64,000 bases of DNA from Acinetobacter sp. LoGeW2-3 (GTDB taxonomy: Bacteria; Pseudomonadota; Gammaproteobacteria; Pseudomonadales; Moraxellaceae): NCBI RefSeq assembly GCF_002688565.1, contig NZ_CP024011.1:496001-560000 (forward strand), read 5' to 3'. Shown here piece after piece: positions 18,027 to 26,725 of the stretch; position 1 is the stretch's first letter; the number at the start of each line of letters is the position of its first letter. Under the pieces are notes generated by a model. The model was given only the letters and a program-made list of their open reading frames with translations. It ran no database searches and was not told the DNA's origin. Position numbers and translations under genes: made by a program.

Positions 18027-19925
18027 ATGCGTTACCCAGCATGGAAATATGTGCTGATCCTGGTTGTTCTAGTGGTCAGCACATTATATGCCCTGCCTAG
18101 TTTGTATCCAGATGAACCTGCCGTACAGATTTCGGGTGCCAAAGCCGGCACTCAGATCGATGCAGGCATCGTACAAAGAGCAGAGCAATTATTAAAAACT
18201 GAAAATATTGCAACTCATGACAACAGCTTCAGCAACAATGCGGCCTTACTCCGTGTTGGTTCTAGCGAAGCACAGCTCAAGGCCAAAGAAGCATTGCGTC
18301 GCGGCTTGGGCGATGATTACGTTGTAGCACTTAACCTTGCACCAACAACTCCAGAATGGCTTCAAAAAATTGGCGCCAAGCCAATGAAACTGGGTCTGGA
18401 CTTACGTGGTGGTGTTCACTTCTTATTAGAAGTGGATATGGACAAGGCGATTGCGCAGCGTATGGAAACATCTGCAACTGACCTGCGTCGTCAATTGCGT
18501 GATAACAACCTGAAATTCAACAGCCTGACTCTCAGCAATAACACCATTACCATGCAGTTTGCAGGCAATGATGACCGTTCTGCAGTGATGGACTTCCTGC
18601 GCCGTAACGGCAATGAATTCACGCAACAAGCTGTAGCGACAGATGCCGGTTCTACCCTACGCCTGACCTATACCGATGTGCGTAAGCAGGAAATTGAAAG
18701 CTATGCAGTCAACCAGAACTTAACCACGCTTCGTAACCGTATTAACGAACTGGGTGTCGCTGAAGCACTGGTACAGACTCAGGGCAGCAACCGTATTGTG
18801 GTTGAACTTCCAGGTGTCCAAGACACTGCTGAAGCAAAACGTGTCCTGGGTCGTACTGCGAACCTCGAGTTCCGTCTGGTGTCTGATCTGAATGATCAAT
18901 ATATTGATCCGTATACTGGTCAAGCAAAAGGCACATTACCACCAGGTACTGAAGCATTTGCTTATGAGTCGCTGGATAGCGGTCGTCAATTATTGCTGAA
19001 CCGTACCCGTATTCTGACTGGTGAACGTGTTCAGAATGCCTCTTCTGGCTTTAGCCAGGACACTGGCGGTGCTGAAGTAAATATTACTTTGGACAGCGCT
19101 GGCGGTAAGTTGATGGCAGATGCAACACGTAATGCTGTTGGCAAACGTATGGCGGTTCTGTTCATCGAGAACAAGCAAAAGATCAGCTATGTCGAAGATC
19201 CTGCAACGGGTGCACAAACTGAAGTTCGTACCCCATATACTGAATCTGTCGTAATTAACGCAGCAACCATTCAAGCCGTACTAGGTTCTCAGTTCCGTAT
19301 TACCGGTTTAGATTCTCCACAAGAAGCGTCTGAACTTGCCTTGATGTTACGTGCCGGTGCACTGGCTGCGCCAATGTACTTCGTTGAAGAACGAGTGATT
19401 GGTCCAAGTCTGGGTCAGGAAAACATCGACAAAGGTGTGCTTTCTACTCAAATCGGTTTCATTCTGGTGGCGATCTGGATGGTGGTATTCTTCCGTCTGT
19501 TCGGTGTGATTGCCAACTTCGCGCTGGTATTCAACCTGGCGATGATCCTGACTGTGATGTCGTGGATTGGTGCTTCCCTTACCCTGCCGGGTATTGCGGG
19601 TATCGTCATCACGATTGGTATGGCCGTCGATGCCAACGTCCTGATCTGTGAACGAATACGCGAAGAAATGAAGTGGGGCGCCTCGCCGAAACAGTCGATT
19701 GTCGCCGGTTATGACCGAGCCTATAACACCATTTTCGACTCGAACTTAACTACCTTCCTGGTCGCGTTTATTCTGTTTGCAATTGGTACCGGCCCGATCA
19801 AAGGCTTCGCCGTGACCCTGATGATTGGTATTGTCTGCTCGATGTTTACTGCAATTACAGTAACCCGTGCGATTGTACAGATCATCTATGGCAAAAAACG
19901 TAACTTGAAAAAGTTGAGCATTTAA
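18027..19925 (+). CDS. secD: Protein translocase subunit SecD
   Basis: An inner-membrane protein that uses the proton gradient to help pull secreted proteins into the periplasm. Its 632 residues are typical. One N-terminal span (YVLILVVLVVSTLYALPSLY) leads to a large periplasmic part with GLDLRGGVHFLLEVD (about 118-132). Five C-terminal spans include GIAGIVITIGMAVDANVLI and the conserved ERIREE. An AAGAAGA stretch precedes the ATG. secF follows after 11 bases. Confidence 0.95.
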   Translation: MRYPAWKYVLILVVLVVSTLYALPSLYPDEPAVQISGAKAGTQIDAGIVQRAEQLLKTENIATHDNSFSNNAALLRVGSSEAQLKAKEALRRGLGDDYVVALNLAPTTPEWLQKIGAKPMKLGLDLRGGVHFLLEVDMDKAIAQRMETSATDLRRQLRDNNLKFNSLTLSNNTITMQFAGNDDRSAVMDFLRRNGNEFTQQAVATDAGSTLRLTYTDVRKQEIESYAVNQNLTTLRNRINELGVAEALVQTQGSNRIVVELPGVQDTAEAKRVLGRTANLEFRLVSDLNDQYIDPYTGQAKGTLPPGTEAFAYESLDSGRQLLLNRTRILTGERVQNASSGFSQDTGGAEVNITLDSAGGKLMADATRNAVGKRMAVLFIENKQKISYVEDPATGAQTEVRTPYTESVVINAATIQAVLGSQFRITGLDSPQEASELALMLRAGALAAPMYFVEERVIGPSLGQENIDKGVLSTQIGFILVAIWMVVFFRLFGVIANFALVFNLAMILTVMSWIGASLTLPGIAGIVITIGMAVDANVLICERIREEMKWGASPKQSIVAGYDRAYNTIFDSNLTTFLVAFILFAIGTGPIKGFAVTLMIGIVCSMFTAITVTRAIVQIIYGKKRNLKKLSI

Positions 19926-19936
19926 GGAGATCACTG

Positions 19937-20908
19937 ATGACTGAGAATACTCAACTAAATTCAAAACAATACGGCCGTCCGGATCACGAACGTGTCATCC
20001 CGTTTATGAAAATTGCTTTGCCTGCGGCATTGCTTTCAATTTTCTTGACGGTTGCCAGTATCTTCTTTATTGCCACTAAAGGCTTAAACCTGGGTCTGGA
20101 CTTTACCGGTGGTGTGGCAGCAGAGCTGAACTATACCAATCCTGTGAAGCCAGAATCAGTTACTCAAGCATTGAGTAAAGCTGGTTTTAATGATGCCGTG
20201 GTACAGACTTTAGGTTCTGAACGTGACCTGATGGTACGTATGCCCGTGCAGAAAGATATCGAAGCGGAAGACTTGACCAAAGCCATTACTACTGCAGTTC
20301 AGCTGCCAGGTAATGCCGCTGAAGTGCCAAAGGTGGATGTCGTTGGTGGTCAGGTAGGTAACGAGCTGTACGTGCGTTCTGCAGGTGCAGTTGCCCTTGC
20401 TCTGCTACTAATGCTGGTCTATGTCACTATCCGCTTTGAGTTCAAGCTGGCAATGGGTGCAGTGCTGTCCTTGTTTCACGATATCGTCGTGACTCTCGGT
20501 GTCTTTGCCATGACACAATGGCCATTCGACCTGACTGTATTAGCAGCGTTGCTGGCAATTATCGGCTTCTCGCTGAACGACAACATCGTAGTATCTGACC
20601 GTATTCGTGAAAATTTCCGTAAGATCCGTGGTGCTGAACCACTGGAAATCGTCAATATTGCTTTGACCGAAACCTTACGTCGTACCATTCATACCTCAGC
20701 AACATTATTACTGGTTGTAGTAGCGATGATGGTGATGGGTGGTGCTGGCCTGAAATGGTTCTCGATCGCAATGTGTGTTGGTGTCTTTGTGGGTACCTAT
20801 TCGTCGATCTATATCGGTACAGCCTTTGCCCTATGGCGTGGCCTCAACCGTCAGGACTTCATTGTTCAAGTGAAACCTGAATTTGATGAAGAGAACGAAA
20901 TTCCATAA
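19937..20908 (+). CDS. secF: Protein translocase subunit SecF
   Basis: The 323-residue partner of SecD. It has the N-terminal span ALPAALLSIFLTVASIFFIA, the periplasmic motif GLNLGLDFTGGV, and C-terminal spans with IIGFSLNDNIVVSDRIREN, the SecF counterpart of the SecD motif. An AAGGAGATCACTG site precedes the ATG, and the gene is coupled to secD by an 11-base gap. Confidence 0.95.
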   Translation: MTENTQLNSKQYGRPDHERVIPFMKIALPAALLSIFLTVASIFFIATKGLNLGLDFTGGVAAELNYTNPVKPESVTQALSKAGFNDAVVQTLGSERDLMVRMPVQKDIEAEDLTKAITTAVQLPGNAAEVPKVDVVGGQVGNELYVRSAGAVALALLLMLVYVTIRFEFKLAMGAVLSLFHDIVVTLGVFAMTQWPFDLTVLAALLAIIGFSLNDNIVVSDRIRENFRKIRGAEPLEIVNIALTETLRRTIHTSATLLLVVVAMMVMGGAGLKWFSIAMCVGVFVGTYSSIYIGTAFALWRGLNRQDFIVQVKPEFDEENEIP

Positions 20909-20931
20909 TTTCGGCCTACTTTAAAAACATG

Positions 20932-20960
20932 AAAGCCCATCTTCTGATGGGCTTTTTTAT
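20932..20960. terminator. Bidirectional terminator after secF
   Basis: AAAGCCCATC, loop TTCT and GATGGGCTTT form a 10-bp stem with T-runs on both strands. The stop codon of the convergent regulator gene (20957) lies in its T-run. Confidence 0.9.
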
Positions 20961-21607
20961 GTTAGTTGAATCTGTTCAGGATACAAGATCGCGATCACTA
21001 CACCGGCCTGCTGAATGTCCTGTTTCCGGAAACTGACCTGACGTTTGCCCTCCAGACTTTGGCAATGTAATTCCTGTTCAGTTTCAGCTTGTAGTTCCAG
21101 AATTAAACATAATTCATTGATGAGCTGTACGCAAAGCAGATCGGCTGGCTGAGCTTGTCTTTGACGATCACATAACAGCCACCAACCCGATTTTAGTATC
21201 GGGGCATAGACTTCGCTGCTGACTTGTATTGCATAGTGATTTGGCTGCAACTGAATCGTTGGCTCTATTTGATAATGCGCTGCGTCAATAGGCTTTAAAC
21301 GGAATAGCTCCTGCTCCACCACTCGCATGCCATATAAATTGGGCACCGGAATATTTTGTACTTGTTGTATCTGCAGTTCTGGCTGATCCAAAATTAAAGC
21401 CTCCAGACCAAGTTGTTGTTCTAACTCCCGTGCAGCCTTTTCTCCAATCTGTCGCTTGCTATTCAGTAACTGGGCCACATGAGCCGCGGACAGACCATAA
21501 TATTCGCAGATCTCTTTGCCAGTTTTAAATCGCTGACTAGCAATCCATTGATCAATGATCTTGCTCAGATTTTCTCTTCTACGTTCAAATAGTTCTGTCG
21601 TACTCAT
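20957..21607 (-). CDS. HTH transcriptional regulator with a non-catalytic S24/LexA-like domain
   Basis: A 216-residue protein. The N-terminal part (about 20-70) is a helix-turn-helix of the Cro/cI type: GKEICEYYGLSAAHVAQLLNSKRQIGEKAARELE (key residues Y-G-L-S, H-V-A-Q-L-L-N). The C-terminal part resembles the S24 domain of cI/LexA repressors, with HYAIQVSSEVYAPILKSGW in the place of the catalytic V-x-G-x-S-M-x-P-x-L-x-x-G motif. The nucleophilic Ser position is Val here and no catalytic Lys is evident, so self-cleavage is unlikely. It lies just beyond the APE operon on the same strand and could control it or itself; that is inference. Confidence 0.75.
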   Translation of the reverse strand: MSTTELFERRRENLSKIIDQWIASQRFKTGKEICEYYGLSAAHVAQLLNSKRQIGEKAARELEQQLGLEALILDQPELQIQQVQNIPVPNLYGMRVVEQELFRLKPIDAAHYQIEPTIQLQPNHYAIQVSSEVYAPILKSGWWLLCDRQRQAQPADLLCVQLINELCLILELQAETEQELHCQSLEGKRQVSFRKQDIQQAGVVIAILYPEQIQLT

Positions 21608-21627
21608 AGTAATTGGACGAATTCATT

Positions 21628-21656
21628 TTTATTAAGTGCTATTCAGCACCTTACAA
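21628..21656 (-). promoter_or_regulatory. Promoter of the regulator gene with an operator in the spacer
   Basis: On the minus strand TTGTAA (21656-21651) and AATAAA (21633-21628) are 17 bases apart. The spacer holds the inverted repeat GTGCT-ATTC-AGCAC (21636-21649), a natural place for an autoregulatory repressor to bind. Both are pattern matches. Confidence 0.4.
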
Positions 21657-21657
21657 T

Positions 21658-21690
21658 AAAAAAGCCCACCAATAAATGGTGAGCTTTGAT
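21658..21690 (-). terminator. Terminator at the end of the APE-side transcript
   Basis: On the minus strand AAAGCTCACC pairs with GGTGGGCTTT (one G-U pair) around a 7-base loop, followed by T's. It ends the transcript whose last gene stops at 21704. It shares 19 identical bases (21659-21677) with the terminator at 38985-39003. Confidence 0.75.
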
Positions 21691-21703
21691 TTGAAAAATC
21701 AAA

Positions 21704-22138
21704 TTAAAGTTTTACCAGGTCACCTTTCAGCGCTACACCTGCCACTGCAGTACCTTTCGCACATTGATAAGTCTTAGTGCTCTTGGTTTCATTGGCTTTA
21801 TAATAGCTCACCAGATTAGTTACCGCATTCGCACCACGCGCTTTTGCAGTACGTTCAAACTGAATCAGTGCAGAACGCAATACATGGTCACAAGAAGATT
21901 CAGCTGACTTGGCAAAACCGTTGGTTTTTTTATTAGTGATCAAACCACGTTCGATAACACGACCACCTGACTTGGTGCCTGCCAGATAAAACTTCACTGA
22001 ACCATCCAGCACGCCATCATCAACAGCACGCTTCACCGCTTCCTGGAAATCAAAATCATGCATATTATCTGCAGCCTGTGCAGATAGCACCCCACCAAAA
22101 CCCAATACAGCTACTAAAGCAAATTGTTTAATTTTCAT
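21704..22138 (-). CDS. Exported protein of unknown function (144 aa)
   Basis: A signal peptide, MKIKQFALVAVLGFGGVLSAQA, ends before ADNMHDF. The mature part has two Cys (SSCDHVL and TYQCAKG) about 39 residues apart, which may form a disulfide, and a RGANAVTNLVSYYK segment. I recall similar Acinetobacter proteins being labelled excinuclease ATPase subunit, but nothing here looks like an ATPase or a UvrA fragment, so that label should not be used. It follows the lipoprotein gene at 22158 by 19 bases, at the tail of the APE operon. Confidence 0.7.
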   Translation of the reverse strand: MKIKQFALVAVLGFGGVLSAQAADNMHDFDFQEAVKRAVDDGVLDGSVKFYLAGTKSGGRVIERGLITNKKTNGFAKSAESSCDHVLRSALIQFERTAKARGANAVTNLVSYYKANETKSTKTYQCAKGTAVAGVALKGDLVKL

Positions 22139-22157
22139 GTTATTACCCTCTAAAAGA

Positions 22158-22562
22158 TTAGTTTAAAAATGTTGTTAATTGTGAGAATACGGCATTGTCC
22201 AGACGCATTTTCCAAGCCATTGCGTTCTTATGGATCTTATTGCCTTTTTGTTCCAGATTACGGCTGCCCGTAATTTGTGAAGAGACTTGCTGACCGCTCA
22301 CCAGATAAGTGACCTGTAAATAGTGGCTACGGCGATTAATCCCTGCCACAACGCGATTGCTGTCTGTCTGTTCCACGACCCAGCCGGCACGTGCTTGCTG
22401 AGCAATCGCCTGCTTAATCTGCTTTTGTACATCAGCTGCAGAGACCTGTGCAGGAACACTAAACTGACGTTGTGGATAGTCAGAAATTTTAACCGTACTG
22501 CAAGCTGTGAGCCCTATTACCCCTGCTGCCGACAGAATCAGCAGCCAGTTTTTCAGTTTCAT
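22158..22562 (-). CDS. Small lipoprotein of unknown function
   Basis: A 134-residue protein with a lipoprotein signal peptide, MKLKNWLLILSAAGVIGLTAC; LTAC is the lipobox. The mature part starts STVKISDYPQRQF and contains a compact alpha/beta region (VQKQIKQAIAQQARAGWVVEQ, then HYLQVTYLVSGQQVSSQITGS). It begins 30 bases after the last ketosynthase gene and no terminator lies between, so it is probably transcribed with the APE genes. Function unknown. Confidence 0.7.
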   Translation of the reverse strand: MKLKNWLLILSAAGVIGLTACSTVKISDYPQRQFSVPAQVSAADVQKQIKQAIAQQARAGWVVEQTDSNRVVAGINRRSHYLQVTYLVSGQQVSSQITGSRNLEQKGNKIHKNAMAWKMRLDNAVFSQLTTFLN

Positions 22563-22592
22563 ATTACCCTCTGAAATTATGCTTATTTATAA

Positions 22593-23813
22593 TTAGATTT
22601 TTTTAAAGATCAGTGATGTGTTGATACCGCCAAAAGCAAAATTATTACTCATAATCATATCGGCAGACATGTTACGCATCTCACCCCGGATATAATCCAA
22701 TTCTGCACACGTCGGGTCAATATGATCCAGATTTAAGGTCGGTACAAATTGCTGACGCTGCATCATTTCAATGCTCAGCCAAGCTTCAATAGCACCACAA
22801 GCCCCCAAGGTATGACCAAAATAGCTTTTTAATGAGCTAATTGGCTTTTTACCTAAAATGCGTAAGGTCGCTTGAGTTTCCGCTACATCCCCCTGATCGG
22901 TAGATGTACCATGTGCATTGACATAGTCAATCTGGGTCGCATCGACCTGCGCATCTTTAAGGGCCAGCTGCATGCAACGCCCCATCATTTCCGAATCTGG
23001 ACGGGTCACATGCTGACCATCGGTATTGCTGCCATAGCCAATAATTTCAGCATAGATTTTGGCACCACGAGCTTTGGCATGTTCATATTCTTCCAGAATC
23101 AGACAGCCAGCACCTTCACCAACTACCAGCCCATCACGGTTCTGATCAAAAGGACGCGGGGTTTGTTCAGGATGATCATTCTTGCTGCTGGTCGCAAGTA
23201 GCACATCAAACACTGCTGAACCTGCAGCACTCAGCTCTTCTGCTCCACCAGCCAGCATGACTATCTGCTTACCATACTTGATTGCTTCATAAGCCTGACC
23301 AATTGCCATTGAGCCAGATGTACAAGCACTAGAAGTGGGTAACGTCAGGCCTTTCAAACCAAAATAAACTGTCATATTCACGGCACTGGTATGTGACATC
23401 ATGCGGATATAAGTTGTGGCATTGAGTTGATTCATGTTGTTTTCAAGCAGCATGGCACCGAACTCACGGATAGCATCCACGCTTCCTGCAGAGGAACCAA
23501 AAGCCACACCAGTGTCGCCACTGGTCAGGATTTCATCACCCAGTAATCCTGCGTCTTCAAGCGCTTTTTCCGCACAGACTACAGACATCAGTGCAACACG
23601 GCCCATGCCGCGGGTGACCTTACGGTTAAAATGCTTCGGTACCGTAAAAGATTCAACCGGGCCACCCAGTTTGCTGCGTAAATCAGTATAGATTTCCCAT
23701 TCGGGCATATAGCGAATTCCGCTCTGCCCTTCAGCAAATTGCGCAAAGATCTGATCTGCAGTTTCACCCAATGAGGTGATCCCTGACATTCCTGTAATAA
23801 CAACACGTTTCAT
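22593..23813 (-). CDS. Beta-ketoacyl-ACP synthase (FabF-like), APE operon
   Basis: A 406-residue condensing enzyme with the full catalytic triad: Cys164 in LPTSSACTSGS, His in NAHGTSTDQGD and His in KSYFGHTLGACGAIE. It would extend the growing polyene chain with malonyl-ACP. Its start codon overlaps the stop of the preceding ketoreductase gene by one base, so translation is coupled. In the E. coli APE system one ketosynthase pairs with a chain length factor and another acts separately. Which of the two ketosynthases here corresponds to which cannot be decided by eye. Confidence 0.9.
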   Translation of the reverse strand: MKRVVITGMSGITSLGETADQIFAQFAEGQSGIRYMPEWEIYTDLRSKLGGPVESFTVPKHFNRKVTRGMGRVALMSVVCAEKALEDAGLLGDEILTSGDTGVAFGSSAGSVDAIREFGAMLLENNMNQLNATTYIRMMSHTSAVNMTVYFGLKGLTLPTSSACTSGSMAIGQAYEAIKYGKQIVMLAGGAEELSAAGSAVFDVLLATSSKNDHPEQTPRPFDQNRDGLVVGEGAGCLILEEYEHAKARGAKIYAEIIGYGSNTDGQHVTRPDSEMMGRCMQLALKDAQVDATQIDYVNAHGTSTDQGDVAETQATLRILGKKPISSLKSYFGHTLGACGAIEAWLSIEMMQRQQFVPTLNLDHIDPTCAELDYIRGEMRNMSADMIMSNNFAFGGINTSLIFKKI

Positions 23814-24538
23814 CAGATCAATCCTCCATTCACCGAGATGACCTGACGGGTGATATAACTCGCATCATCACTACACAGAAATTTTACCACTTTAGCCACT
23901 TCTTCAACCTGCCCCATACGCTGCATTGGAATCATTTTCAGCGCATGTTCCTTCACTTCTTCGGTAACCATTTCAGTTTCAATCAAACCGGGCGCGACAC
24001 AGTTCACGGTGATTTTTCGTTTCGCCAGCTCCAAAGCTAAAGCTTTGGTTGCCCCAATCAGACCAGCTTTAGCGGCACTATAGTTCACCTGCCCACGATT
24101 ACCCATCACGCCAGATACAGAAGATAAAGTGACGATACGGCCCCCTTGTTTCAGGCGGATCATTGGCATCATTAGTGGTTTGAGCACATTGTAAAAACCG
24201 TTCAGAGAAGTGGAGACCACATCATCCCAGTCTTCATCAGTCAATGCCGGGAAAGCACCATCACGTGTCAGGCCGGCATTTAGCACCACACCATAGAAAG
24301 CACCATGCTCTGCCACATCCTGCTCCAAGATTGCTGCGATCTGGGCACGATCATTGACATCGAACATGAGTACATGACTGGCTTGACCCAAAGCCTGAAT
24401 TTCCTGTGCGACCTGCTCTGCTTCCTGCTGTCTGGAACGTGCATGTACCGTGACATCAAAACCAGCCTTGGCCAGTTCCAGTGCAATCGCCTTACCAATC
24501 CCCCGGCTAGAACCTGTGACTAAAATTCTTCTGCTCAC
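23813..24538 (-). CDS. 3-oxoacyl-ACP reductase (FabG-like), APE operon
   Basis: A 241-residue short-chain dehydrogenase with the NADP-binding TGSSRGIGKAIALELAKAG at the N-terminus, the NAG motif (VLNAGLTRDG), catalytic Ser in VTLSSVSGVMG and the YSAAK pair (about residue 150). VAPGLIETEM and a terminal SYITRQVISVNGGLI complete the FabG pattern. It reduces the 3-keto group after each condensation. It overlaps its neighbours by four bases and one base. Confidence 0.92.
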   Translation of the reverse strand: MSRRILVTGSSRGIGKAIALELAKAGFDVTVHARSRQQEAEQVAQEIQALGQASHVLMFDVNDRAQIAAILEQDVAEHGAFYGVVLNAGLTRDGAFPALTDEDWDDVVSTSLNGFYNVLKPLMMPMIRLKQGGRIVTLSSVSGVMGNRGQVNYSAAKAGLIGATKALALELAKRKITVNCVAPGLIETEMVTEEVKEHALKMIPMQRMGQVEEVAKVVKFLCSDDASYITRQVISVNGGLI

Positions 24539-24978
24539 TTTAATTTCCCAATCATGTCATCATTATCTGCAGGCTCATAAACACTTAGCATTGCAGTAAA
24601 ATTATGTTCTTTATACTGTATTTCGCAATTAAATTGGCCTAGACCTTCGTGTAGATAACTCTGCTCTACCCGAATACGAACCACACTGCCTAATTCAAAA
24701 TAAGGCACCAGCAATTGCATTTTGCGTGTTCCCAACAAAAAACCAATACGCGGTTGCTGACCTTTGGAATGCCCTTTATGCCCTGCATAAACGCTGACTG
24801 TCTGTGCCATCAGCTCAATACTGGTCCAGGTCGGTAAACCTTCAGCTTCACAGAACATCAGTTCAGGCCGAATAGTTAGTTCGGCAATGGCAAACTCATC
24901 ATTGGCTTCAATTAAATGATCCACAAAGACCATTGGCTTTTCATGTGGAATAAACTGTACGGCATCCATCATGGACAT
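24535..24978 (-). CDS. Hotdog-fold 3-hydroxyacyl-ACP dehydratase (ApeP-like)
   Basis: A 147-residue protein with FIPHEKPMVFVDHLIE near the start and LPTWTSIELMAQTVSVYAG (about 48-66), a hotdog helix with the acidic residue expected for dehydration. It would remove water from the 3-hydroxyacyl chain and create the conjugated double bond. The gene overlaps the upstream ketosynthase by ten bases. A second, FabA/FabZ-like dehydratase domain is fused to the adenylation enzyme at 34618. E. coli APE synthesis likewise uses two dehydratases, ApeI and ApeP. Confidence 0.8.
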   Translation of the reverse strand: MSMMDAVQFIPHEKPMVFVDHLIEANDEFAIAELTIRPELMFCEAEGLPTWTSIELMAQTVSVYAGHKGHSKGQQPRIGFLLGTRKMQLLVPYFELGSVVRIRVEQSYLHEGLGQFNCEIQYKEHNFTAMLSVYEPADNDDMIGKLK

Positions 24979-26168
24979 GTGGTTCCTAAAATAAGACTGA
25001 TATTGCTGCCGCCAAAAGCAAAAGAGTTACTCATCACATAACGAATTGGCTGATTTAATTCCGGGTTCAATACATAGTTTTGGTCATCTAACTCTGGATC
25101 AAGCACACCGTCCTGATGCAGTGGTAACCAGCTTTGATCCAATAACACCTGCTGACAGATATAGGCTTCAATCGCCCCGGCAGCGCCAAGACAATGGCCG
25201 GTTTTATGTTTGGTACTACTTAAAGGAACATCATGTTCTTGGAATACCGTGCGAACTGCCTTGATTTCCATCGCATCATTTTGCGGTGTCGAAGTGCCGT
25301 GCATATTCAGGTAGCCAATATCACTGGTCTGAATCCCGGCCATCTCCAAGGCTTTTTGCATGGCCTGAGCTGCACCCTGTCCTTCAGGATGCGGTGCAGA
25401 AATATGCCAGGCATCCATAGACTCGCCACTACCGAGTAACATGACTGGTGCAGTTTCTTTGGAAATTAAGAATAAACCTGCGGCCTCACCGATATTGATG
25501 CCATCACGCTGTGCACCACATGGCTGACAGATCCCTGCAGAGAGGCTTTCCAGGCTATTAAAACCATTTAAAGTCAGTCGGCATAAGGTATCCACTCCAC
25601 CGACCAAAACTGCATCAGCAAGACCGGCATTTAACAAGCGCTGACCTGCGGCCAATGCCTTGGCAGCTGAAGAACAGGCAGTAGAAATGGTATAAGCAGG
25701 TCCGTGCCAACCTAAATACTGTTGCATGGCTTTGGCTAAGCAACCCATTTCCTGTTTACGATGATCCACCAAGTCTTCAGATTGCTGTGTGAAATAAACC
25801 TTCATCGCAGCTTCATTGTCACTCACCCCAGATGTCGAAGTACCTAAAATCACAGCCAGACGATGCTTTGGAAACTGAGCCACATAAGTCTGCACATCAG
25901 CTTCAATTTCTTTTAGTGCAGTTAAAGCAAAACGCAGGTTACGTGAATCAACATATTTGAGTACATCAGGCACTTCAGTGATCAGTTCACCATGATAAGC
26001 ACCAACCCATACTTTCTGTTCTGGTAAAAAATCAGCACTTTCAGTCAAGGTATTTATAGGATGAGTGAGATTATATCGCAGCTGATCAGCAGTTGCCCCC
26101 AATGCTGATAGGCCTACACTCAACTGAATCCCGACAGCAGGATGAACAGTGTTGGGATTATGAACCAT
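24969..26168 (-). CDS. Beta-ketoacyl-ACP synthase, second copy, APE operon
   Basis: The 399-residue start at 26168 is chosen because GAGGGA lies at the right distance; 26183 is possible. The catalytic Cys is in YTISTACSSAAKAL (about 165 from this start), with His in NMHGTSTPQND and His in KTGHCLGAAGAIEA. It overlaps the lipoprotein gene upstream by 11 bases. It is a complete condensing enzyme and differs clearly from the ketosynthase at 22593. Confidence 0.9.
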   Translation of the reverse strand: MVHNPNTVHPAVGIQLSVGLSALGATADQLRYNLTHPINTLTESADFLPEQKVWVGAYHGELITEVPDVLKYVDSRNLRFALTALKEIEADVQTYVAQFPKHRLAVILGTSTSGVSDNEAAMKVYFTQQSEDLVDHRKQEMGCLAKAMQQYLGWHGPAYTISTACSSAAKALAAGQRLLNAGLADAVLVGGVDTLCRLTLNGFNSLESLSAGICQPCGAQRDGINIGEAAGLFLISKETAPVMLLGSGESMDAWHISAPHPEGQGAAQAMQKALEMAGIQTSDIGYLNMHGTSTPQNDAMEIKAVRTVFQEHDVPLSSTKHKTGHCLGAAGAIEAYICQQVLLDQSWLPLHQDGVLDPELDDQNYVLNPELNQPIRYVMSNSFAFGGSNISLILGTTCP

Positions 26169-26721
26169 GCATTCCCTCATCATTTTCTAGTGTATTGCTC
26201 ACAGGACTGATCACCATCTGATATGGCACCTGAATATTGTTCAACTCAATACTGTCATCTAGAGTTTTAATTTTTAGCACAGGCTGGTTCTGAATAAGCA
26301 CCATCTGCATATCATCTTGTTGCTGTAAGCTGACCTGTGCAGATTGCATTTTGGCAAAATCTGGATAGGTCGCATACAAGATGTCACGCACCACATAATC
26401 AAAAGGCAGCAGCTTCATGGCATCAATGCGCTGCTCGACCTGGACTTTATTGCCATTAAAGCTGAGCTTAAACAGCTGCTGTCCGGTCAAGCTCAACGCC
26501 ACCATATCCAAGTTACTGCCTTGTTGTTCCTGATACAGCAAGAAGCTAAAGCTATGTTCCTTCCATTGAACTTCAATCTGGTCCTGACGCTGATAACTTT
26601 GCGCTGACCAAGTCGACGTCACCAAGCCTTGGGCTTGCGGAATCAGGCTTTGGCAGCCACTGCAGAGCAGTACGCTAGCCAAGGCCAAAGAGATGAGCTT
26701 TAAAGGCACTCTTGCTGTCAT
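26158..26721 (-). CDS. DUF3261 lipoprotein, APE operon
   Basis: A 187-residue protein from ATG 26721, preceded by AGGAAAG. The signal peptide MTARVPLKLISLALASVLL ends at CSGC, a slightly unusual lipobox with Cys at -3. The mature part, with SFSFLLYQEQ and LPFDYVVRDILYATYP, fits DUF3261, a family found in APE and xanthomonadin-type clusters. A role in moving the pigment to the outer membrane is plausible from context but unproven. Confidence 0.75.
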   Translation of the reverse strand: MTARVPLKLISLALASVLLCSGCQSLIPQAQGLVTSTWSAQSYQRQDQIEVQWKEHSFSFLLYQEQQGSNLDMVALSLTGQQLFKLSFNGNKVQVEQRIDAMKLLPFDYVVRDILYATYPDFAKMQSAQVSLQQQDDMQMVLIQNQPVLKIKTLDDSIELNNIQVPYQMVISPVSNTLENDEGMHGS

Positions 26722-26725
26722 CAAA

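Noticed and set aside
21704..22138. Excinuclease ABC subunit
   Set aside because: There is a signal peptide and no ATP-binding or zinc-finger motif; the label would be a carried-over error.
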